From assembly GCA_013178155.1 (NCBI GenBank), contig JABLXH010000053.1, positions 1 through 32,154 on the forward strand: a stretch of DNA of 32,154 bases. The letters are read 5' to 3'. Source of the stretch: Armatimonadota bacterium (GTDB taxonomy: Bacteria > Armatimonadota > Zipacnadia > Zipacnadales > UBA11051). The position numbers were made by a program, and so were the translations under genes. A model generated the notes under the pieces. It was not told the origin of the DNA and searched no databases. It saw only the letters and a list, made by a program, of their open reading frames with translations. Within the stretch, counting starts at the first letter, position 1; each line of letters starts with the position of its first letter. Below, piece after piece: positions 8,321 to 14,344 of the stretch.

Positions 8321-11300
8321 CTACTGGCCGGAGTTGAGTACTACTGAGAGCGTGTCGCCGGCCCGTACGACTACGCTGTCGTCCATCACGGTCCGCACCT
8401 CGTCACCGACCTGCCGCCATCGCGCAGGCAGGAGGGCCCCGGCTGACCGGACCTCGACGGCCTGAACCCGGCGTCCCTCAGGGACCGCGAACACCAGCTC
8501 GCGCACCTTGACCCGCCCCCAGCGGACCTCCAGGCGCTCCGTCTGGCGGTCTGCCGCCTGGTGCTGGACGAACAGCCCCCACCCCTCGGGCGCGGTGAAG
8601 AAGGAGCGATGGTCGGCGGGTTGCCAACGCGGCTTGAAGCCCAGGACACCCCGCGGCCCGTCCAGAACCTGCCCCTGCGAGACCAGCAGCAGGCCCCAGG
8701 AGCTCATGGCCCGGGCGTAGAACTTGCCGCACTCCAGCTCGTTGAAGGGGTTTCCGCCGGGCCCGGAGTTGAGACCGTCGCGCTTGCGCCCATCGTAGCG
8801 GCTGCGGGCCGTGCGCACGACCTGGCGCGCCTCGTCCCACATCCCCTCCGCCGCCATCAGACCGGCGGTGGCGTACTCAATGCCGGTCCAGACCTCGTCC
8901 GCATAGATGATGAAGGGGTCCGGCCGGCCGCCGTGGGGCCAGGTGCACATCAGGAGACCGCCCTCATCGTCCAGCACATAGCGCCGTGGCGCCTGCACAA
9001 ACCCGGCGAACTGGTCGCGGTAGTTGTAGCGCATGACTGCTTCCATGGCCCGGCGCACCTTGCGCTCCGGGTAGAGGTACCCCAGGCCCAACTGGTGGGC
9101 CCACCACTGGCCGAGGAGCTGGTCGGAGTGACAGCCGGCGTTGTAGTCATTCGCCGGCGGGTCGCCAGGACGCTGGATGTAGTACTGCCCATTCCACAAC
9201 TCCCGGTCCTGGTTGCGCTGGCCGGTCAGGCGCAGCCGTCGCCACCGCCCGGCCGTCTCTGGCTCATCCATGGCCAGCGCCATCTGCTCCGCGGCCGCCA
9301 GCGCTGCCAGGTATTGTGACCCGATGAACGTATTGGCTCCGGACACGGCACAGTCATAGGTGTTCCACTGGTGCCCGGTCGGAATGCCGTCCTGGTCCTC
9401 GTCGAACCGGGCGATCATCCAGTCGGTCGCCTTCTTCACGCCCGGCCAGACCTGTCTCAGAAAGGACAGGTCCGGAGACAGCAGGTGCTCCCGGTAGGCC
9501 CCCTCGATGCAGGCGCAGTGACCGTCTATGAAAGCGCCGGTCCCGGGGAACTGCCGATGCGATGTCTCCCCGTCGGGATGCAGGTAGGTCACGAAGTCCG
9601 ACACGCGCATGTTGCGGCCCAGGGCCGGGAACAGCCGCGCGTGGGTCTGGGCGTAGTTCCAGACGTGGGTGCAGTTCAGCGGGCAGCAGCCATAGCAACC
9701 CTCGAAGCCTGCGAAGTACCCGTCCGCCGACCGGAAGCACGTGGGGCCGCGGACGATGACGCTCTGCGAGGTCATCGCGTCCAGGAATTCCTCCGGCAGG
9801 TTGGACTGGTACACCGTGTCGTGGTAGAGCTTCGTCGCGGCCCAGAGGTCCGTATGGCTGCCGGCCAGTTCCCGCGCCACGGCCAGGGCGTCTTGCCACC
9901 GCGTGCAGTAGTAGTTGCCCAGATGACCCAGCCGGTCCACATACGGGAAATGCCACGTGATGGCGAAGGTGACGGTCCGCCGCTCTCCGGGACGCAGACG
10001 CACCGGCACGGAGAGCGCACCGTTGAGGGTCTGTCCCGCCGGACTGCGGCTGTCGGGCAGGTCCGGCCCCAGCACGCCCTGCTCGCCAAACCGCGCCGCC
10101 AGCGTCGCCGGATCCGTCCAGTTCGCGGCCGTAGCGCCCTCAGCGAACACGCTCAGGGCCAGTGTGCCGGTTCCATTGACCTCGGACACCAGGAGTTCGC
10201 CATCCGCCAGCGGACGGTTGGCCGCCGCGCGCAGGAGGCGAGCGGTCTCTGGCCACTCGGGCCTGCCCAGACGCAGCACCACGCGGCACTGGCCCACCGT
10301 CTGCCGCAAGAACGCCGGGCCGCTGGCGCGCTGATGGACGTTCTCGCGGGTCAGTCCAAAGCCGGTGGCGACCCGCTCCAGGGGCGTCGGCGCCGCCAGC
10401 ACTGGCACATCGGCCAGTGTGACCTGGTCAATGTTGATGTGCCCCCATGGCCCGGAGCTATGGTCCACGATCTCCAGCACCGCCTGCTGGCCGGCGAACT
10501 CGCGCACATCCCAGCTCATCGGCTCCAGCAGTTCCCGGTCCTTGCCGGTGGCGGTGCGGACGACTTTGCCGTTTACCCGCAGGTTGATGCACGTCTCGCC
10601 CGGGTGGTTGCCGCCGCCGATGAGAAAGGAGATGAAGCCCCGGTCCAGCGTGAAGGGATCTGATATGAGCTCACCCTGCGGCCCGTCGCCGTCACTGAAG
10701 GTGTTGACCAGCCCCTGGCCCTGGAACCCGCTGACGGCCTGCTGATGGGGCAGCGTGCCCCGGGCTGGCCGGTCGCCAAAGCAGTCACCTCGGACCGTCC
10801 ACCCCGCGTAGGAGTCGCCCTCGAAGTCAGCCAGCACGATAGTCCGCTCAGCGGCGGTGGCGCGCTTATCGGCAAGGTCCACCGCTGCGGCCAGGTCCCT
10901 CGCCGTCAGCCCGGTCAGCAGCAACCCGCCCTTGCCGTCCAGGGCACGGCTCACCAGCTCTTCGTTCGCGCCGCCGCCCCAGTCCTGCCAGCAGACGCCG
11001 GGCTCGGCGGTGAAGGTGCCACCCCGCCGCGCGATGCGGAACGTGCCCGGCAGCTCGTGGCCGCCCACGCGGTCCATGGCGATGGCCGTGTATCCGAGGC
11101 CGCGTGTCAAGCGGTTGCGGTTGCTGCCGTAGGCCGCGGACCGCACCCCCTCCACGGCCAGGCCGGTGCGGAAGCCCACCGCGTTCTGCAGGCTGCCCAG
11201 CAGGTCCACTCGCGCCGGCCGCGCCCCGGTGTTGGTGACGCTGAAGCGGAAGATGGCGCAGGGCATGGACGAGCGATCCACGTCCAGCGGGATCATGGGG

Positions 11301-11725
11301 CTGAAGGCCTCCAGGCGGACGCTCACGGGCAGGCCCGCGTCGGCGAAGTCCAGGCGGGCGATGGGGTAGCCGCCCTCGTAGCGCAGCGACTGCATCGGCG
11401 CGAAGCCGCTCTCCGCCTCCGTCTGTAGTACCCGGGTGACGGCGCTGCCGCCGTCGGGCTGCACCCGCACGGCGAAGAAGCTCCCGGGAAGGCGCGGCTC
11501 ACCGGAGTTGTTGAACACCTGCCAGACGCCCAGCCGCCCCTGGCCATCCAGCCAGATGGTCCCTGTGCCAATGCCCCCGATGGGCATGGCCACGTACTCC
11601 AGGTTTGCGCCCTCGTACACCCGTGGCGGGGTCATCGGGTAGGGGCTCACGCTTGCCGCCTGAACAGCGGCCATCAGTGCGGCGGCTGTCCCCCACCCGG
11701 CCAGTCGCGTTGCCATAGCGCGCAT
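8321..11725 (-). CDS. Secreted GH116 (DUF608/GBA2-type) glycosidase with an inserted accessory domain
   Basis: 1134 residues. The ATG at 11725 has AAGGAGGA 5 nt upstream and lies 1 nt after the stop of the peptidase gene; the frame is open further upstream but without signal. Residues 1-23 are a Sec signal peptide (cleavage near AVQA). Residues about 40-292 and 446-600 form the GBA2_N-like beta-sandwich domain with the MPIGGIGTGTIWLDG signature. Residues about 600-1030 form the (alpha/alpha)6 catalytic domain. By comparison with GH116, E675 (AGFEGCYG) is the likely nucleophile and D868 (HSDQLLGQW) the likely acid/base. Family members cleave beta-glucosides, beta-xylosides or N-acetylglucosaminides; the exact substrate is unknown. 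Residues about 293-445 are an insertion resembling the domain that accompanies GH32 fructanases. Confidence 0.9.
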   Translation of the reverse strand: MRAMATRLAGWGTAAALMAAVQAASVSPYPMTPPRVYEGANLEYVAMPIGGIGTGTIWLDGQGRLGVWQVFNNSGEPRLPGSFFAVRVQPDGGSAVTRVLQTEAESGFAPMQSLRYEGGYPIARLDFADAGLPVSVRLEAFSPMIPLDVDRSSMPCAIFRFSVTNTGARPARVDLLGSLQNAVGFRTGLAVEGVRSAAYGSNRNRLTRGLGYTAIAMDRVGGHELPGTFRIARRGGTFTAEPGVCWQDWGGGANEELVSRALDGKGGLLLTGLTARDLAAAVDLADKRATAAERTIVLADFEGDSYAGWTVRGDCFGDRPARGTLPHQQAVSGFQGQGLVNTFSDGDGPQGELISDPFTLDRGFISFLIGGGNHPGETCINLRVNGKVVRTATGKDRELLEPMSWDVREFAGQQAVLEIVDHSSGPWGHINIDQVTLADVPVLAAPTPLERVATGFGLTRENVHQRASGPAFLRQTVGQCRVVLRLGRPEWPETARLLRAAANRPLADGELLVSEVNGTGTLALSVFAEGATAANWTDPATLAARFGEQGVLGPDLPDSRSPAGQTLNGALSVPVRLRPGERRTVTFAITWHFPYVDRLGHLGNYYCTRWQDALAVARELAGSHTDLWAATKLYHDTVYQSNLPEEFLDAMTSQSVIVRGPTCFRSADGYFAGFEGCYGCCPLNCTHVWNYAQTHARLFPALGRNMRVSDFVTYLHPDGETSHRQFPGTGAFIDGHCACIEGAYREHLLSPDLSFLRQVWPGVKKATDWMIARFDEDQDGIPTGHQWNTYDCAVSGANTFIGSQYLAALAAAEQMALAMDEPETAGRWRRLRLTGQRNQDRELWNGQYYIQRPGDPPANDYNAGCHSDQLLGQWWAHQLGLGYLYPERKVRRAMEAVMRYNYRDQFAGFVQAPRRYVLDDEGGLLMCTWPHGGRPDPFIIYADEVWTGIEYATAGLMAAEGMWDEARQVVRTARSRYDGRKRDGLNSGPGGNPFNELECGKFYARAMSSWGLLLVSQGQVLDGPRGVLGFKPRWQPADHRSFFTAPEGWGLFVQHQAADRQTERLEVRWGRVKVRELVFAVPEGRRVQAVEVRSAGALLPARWRQVGDEVRTVMDDSVVVRAGDTLSVVLNSGQ
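10391..10849 (-). other. GH32-associated-type beta-sandwich domain inserted in the GH116 protein
   Basis: Encodes residues about 293-445 of the GH116-like enzyme. Features such as SFLIGGGNHPGETCINLRV, the following VVRTATG and WGHINIDQV match, from memory, the domain preceding the catalytic part of many GH32 levanases and fructanases. It interrupts the N-terminal beta-sandwich domain, which resumes afterwards. Boundaries are estimates. Confidence 0.65.
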
Positions 11726-11726
11726 C

Positions 11727-12965
11727 TCAGTCCTCCTTGGGAACAAGCTCCACGCAGTCCACGCCGAAGGCCCAGCCGCGGGATCTCGCCGCCTTACCCA
11801 CGACGCGTATCGCCAGCTCATGCCTGCCTGGCTGCAGCCGGACGTCGCCCAGGCCTATCTGCCCGGTGGGGAGCACCTCGCGGCCATACAGGTCGAGCGG
11901 CTCCCCCAGCGGCTTCCCGTCAAGGCTGACCTGCACGGTGCCGAAGTCCGGCGCGCGGGTGGCGTACAGGTTCAGTCTGTAGTGGCCAGGACGCTCGATG
12001 GGCAGGGCCAGCGCCAGCCGGGCTCCCTCGCCGCCGCTGCAGAAGAGCTGCCGACCCGCGCTCCAGAGCCTTGCGCCCCAGGGCTTCATGTCCTGCATCG
12101 CACTGCTGCAGCCGTCGTGCGCCAGCGCCTCCAGCTCCTCGGCTTCCCGCGGGTGCGCTGCGGTGCGGTTGCTGGGCAAGACGGTCCCGCCGCCGATCCG
12201 CAGGCCCAAAGCGTCGTTTCCGAAGGCCCGCACGTAGGCGTAGGGCAGGCGGGCGTGGCCTTGCTGTCGCCATGTCGGACCGGCGTGGTTGCGGAAAATG
12301 AAGGTCCCGCCGCCGGGCTGGGCTGTGTCGTCGTCATAGCCCACCAGAATGACGCTGTGGCCGTCGAACACCTCGCTTGCCCGCGGGACGACCAGCACAT
12401 CGCCGGCCGCGTACTCCTCCTGTTTGGGCCAGCGCAGGCCGATGGCCACCGGATGGCCCTCGGCCAGGCTCTGCTTCATGAGCCGCAGCATACGGTCGGT
12501 CATGCCGGTGCGCGGATTCCAGCGCTTGATCCATCGGCCCGAGATGTCGCGGCGTGAGGCGGCCTCCGCAATGGCTGCCGCAGGGGGAACCAGGTCCGGA
12601 TCGAAGTCCTTACGGTAGGGCAGGAGCGTCGAGCGACAGACCCCGAGCATCCACAGCCCGCGCAGGCCGTCGGCGAAAAAGGTGCCATCAGTGTCGCGGC
12701 CATTGCTTTGGTGCGAAGCCCAGTTCAGGTACTCCTCGGACAGCTTGGCTGCCCTGGCTCCCGCCAGCGCGTATTCGTACTCCAACACCCCCGTCATGGC
12801 GAACACCGAGCACGTGCCGCGAGCACCCTGGCGTTTGGGGATCAAGCCGAAGCGGGCGAACTGCGGCCGCAGGTCAACGGACGTGGGTAGATCCGCCGCC
12901 GCAGCGCACGAGACCAGTAAGGCCATGATAGCTCCTCCAGGAAGCAGTTGGCGCATGGACCTCAT
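11727..12965 (-). CDS. Papain-family (C1A) cysteine peptidase, predicted lipoprotein, with C-terminal carbohydrate-binding-like domain
   Basis: 412 residues from the ATG at 12965, which overlaps the stop of the M24 gene as ATGA. This start gives a lipoprotein signal: basic MRSMR, hydrophobic core, then lipobox LVSC with C20 as lipidation site. The C1 catalytic set is complete: Q46 (oxyanion), C52 (RGTCSVFA), H203 (FDGHSVILVGY) and N226 (FIFRNHAGP). The propeptide seems absent: mature sequence starts directly at LPTSVDLRPQ. Residues about 290-412 are a beta-rich domain (RPGHYRLNLYATRAPDFGTV) like those binding carbohydrate. A second possible start at 12926 has an excellent GGAGGAGC site but would remove the signal peptide. 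It likely acts at the cell surface on peptides or glycoproteins. Confidence 0.85.
   Translation of the reverse strand: MRSMRQLLPGGAIMALLVSCAAAADLPTSVDLRPQFARFGLIPKRQGARGTCSVFAMTGVLEYEYALAGARAAKLSEEYLNWASHQSNGRDTDGTFFADGLRGLWMLGVCRSTLLPYRKDFDPDLVPPAAAIAEAASRRDISGRWIKRWNPRTGMTDRMLRLMKQSLAEGHPVAIGLRWPKQEEYAAGDVLVVPRASEVFDGHSVILVGYDDDTAQPGGGTFIFRNHAGPTWRQQGHARLPYAYVRAFGNDALGLRIGGGTVLPSNRTAAHPREAEELEALAHDGCSSAMQDMKPWGARLWSAGRQLFCSGGEGARLALALPIERPGHYRLNLYATRAPDFGTVQVSLDGKPLGEPLDLYGREVLPTGQIGLGDVRLQPGRHELAIRVVGKAARSRGWAFGVDCVELVPKED
12931..12938 (-). promoter_or_regulatory. Internal strong ribosome binding site in the C1 peptidase gene
   Basis: GGAGGAGC on the minus strand, 4 nt before the in-frame ATG at 12926. 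It competes with the ATGA-coupled start at 12965 and could yield a shorter product without the lipoprotein signal. Confidence 0.4.
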
Positions 12966-14206
12966 ACCAGGTGAAACTCCGTCAGACGCCCGTCGAGCAC
13001 CCGGCAACCCGCCTCCGTGAAAACCACGTCCTCCTCCAGCCCCAGCGTCATCTCCTGACCCCCGCACTCGGCGACCGGTCCTGACACCGACAGCTCCATT
13101 GTGAAGGCATAGCCAGGATGGAGGACCACATCACCGCGGCCGGGACAGGCCTCCTGCTCCCAGGGCAGACCGATCAGCGGGCCCGGCTCGTGCAGCAGGT
13201 GGCCCAGGGAGTGCGAGTAGACTCGCGGGTTGGGCACGCCCTCCTGCCGGGCCCGAGACAGGATGTTGTGCAGCAACTCGTTGCCCGTGAGCCCCGCGCG
13301 GAACTCGCCCAGGTAGATGTCTTGCAGGCGGTTGCCTTGCGCCAGGAGCTCCTGCCAGCCGGCTGGCGCCCCGGTCTCGCCGGGTCCCAGGATGTACGCC
13401 GGCTGCTGGTGGTCGCTGCACAGGCCCAGGTAGCGAATCCCCACATCGGAGTGCACGACGTCGCCTGGCCGGATGGTCAGGTCGTCAGGCCCGTGACGCT
13501 CCCGCTGCTGCTCACTGCGAACCAGCACGAAGAAGGGCTTGAAGGAGGGCTCCAGACCCAGGTCGGCCACGCGCTGCCAGTAGCACCATTCCAGGTCGCG
13601 TGTGGTGGTCAGGCCCGGGATGATGGCAGCGCGGCTGTAACACTCACGCAGCAGGGCGTGGGCCACGTTCACCACGTGCTCCATGAGGCCGATCTGGGTC
13701 TCGGTCAGGGTGGCCAGCCAGCGGGTGGCCAGCGGCTCTGCCGATTCCAATCTTGCGGCCAGCTCCGGCCCCAAAGCACCCACCAACTGCCGGTACAGGT
13801 TGTGCGTCAGGCCGCCGGCGGCCCACTGCACCGAGCCGGTGTTGATGCCGATGCGCTGCGGATCGCGTTCACGGACCAGTTCGGCCAGGAGCCGCCACTG
13901 TTCAGCCGGCTCGCGACCGCGCCACGGCCGGTCGTACAGGTCGCCGGTGTCGGTCATGGACAGGTTGAGGCGCTCCAGCCCCGCCGGTGTGCGATGGAAC
14001 ACGAGCATCTGCAGGATGGGGCACCAGGAGTCCATCGGCACCATGGTCCGGAACACCGGATCGAGGTCGTCCTCCTGGCAGAGCACAATCCACATGTCCA
14101 GCCCGCTCTCCGTCATCAGATCGGGGAGCAGATTGTCCAGGCGGTCACGCAAGACCGCGCGCATGACCTCGGCACGCTCACGCAACGGCATGACCCGGGG
14201 AAACAT
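12962..14206 (-). CDS. M24 family metallopeptidase (Xaa-Pro peptidase-like)
   Basis: 414 residues. The ATG at 14206 follows GAGGAGG by about 8 nt; the frame extends upstream to 14314, but that part is basic, low-complexity and unsupported. Residues 1-170 resemble a creatinase/prolidase N-terminal domain. Residues about 170-414 are the pita-bread fold with the dinuclear metal set D254 (HSDVGIRY), D265 (CSDHQ), H336 (SHSLGH), E371 (TMELSVSG) and E391 or E392 (GLEEDVV), plus H339 as second conserved His. No signal peptide, so it is likely cytoplasmic and trims proline-containing or modified dipeptides. It is the first gene of the minus operon and its stop overlaps the start of the cysteine peptidase gene. 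Confidence 0.88.
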   Translation of the reverse strand: MFPRVMPLRERAEVMRAVLRDRLDNLLPDLMTESGLDMWIVLCQEDDLDPVFRTMVPMDSWCPILQMLVFHRTPAGLERLNLSMTDTGDLYDRPWRGREPAEQWRLLAELVRERDPQRIGINTGSVQWAAGGLTHNLYRQLVGALGPELAARLESAEPLATRWLATLTETQIGLMEHVVNVAHALLRECYSRAAIIPGLTTTRDLEWCYWQRVADLGLEPSFKPFFVLVRSEQQRERHGPDDLTIRPGDVVHSDVGIRYLGLCSDHQQPAYILGPGETGAPAGWQELLAQGNRLQDIYLGEFRAGLTGNELLHNILSRARQEGVPNPRVYSHSLGHLLHEPGPLIGLPWEQEACPGRGDVVLHPGYAFTMELSVSGPVAECGGQEMTLGLEEDVVFTEAGCRVLDGRLTEFHLV

Positions 14207-14234
14207 CGGCAGACCTCCTCTGGGGCCAGGCGGT

Positions 14235-14255
14235 GACCGGCAGCCTTCGCCGGTC
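14235..14255. repeat. Inverted repeat, 7-bp arms, divergent region
   Basis: GACCGGC, 7-nt spacer, GCCGGTC. Perfect arms. Possible operator half of a pair, or a hairpin in the operon leader; chance is also possible in GC-rich DNA. Confidence 0.5.
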
Positions 14256-14265
14256 GCGCCCCGAG

Positions 14266-14285
14266 ACCTGCCCCTGGCGGCAGGT
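14266..14285. repeat. Inverted repeat ACCTGCC-N6-GGCAGGT, divergent region
   Basis: Perfect 7-bp arms with a 6-nt spacer. Its centre lies about 30 bp, roughly three helical turns, from the centre of the repeat at 14235-14255. The core CCTGCC/GGCAGG recurs in the other divergent region at 20147-20158. Confidence 0.5.
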
Positions 14286-14344
14286 TCGGCCACAGCCGGA
14301 CGCGAAACAGCCACCAGCGCTTACCGGCAAAGGGGTGTGTTACG

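Larger units (their letters stand above)
14207..14344. promoter_or_regulatory. Divergent promoter region between the M24 operon and the GxGYxYP gene
   Basis: 138 nt between divergent starts at 14206 (minus) and 14345 (plus). It must carry the promoter of the six-gene operon and that of the plus gene. I see no convincing sigma70 boxes, but there are two inverted repeats, 14235-14255 and 14266-14285, listed separately. Confidence 0.6.

Noticed and set aside
6885-8465. Plus-strand open frame of 526 codons
   Set aside because: Antisense to the GH2 gene with its clear catalytic motifs.
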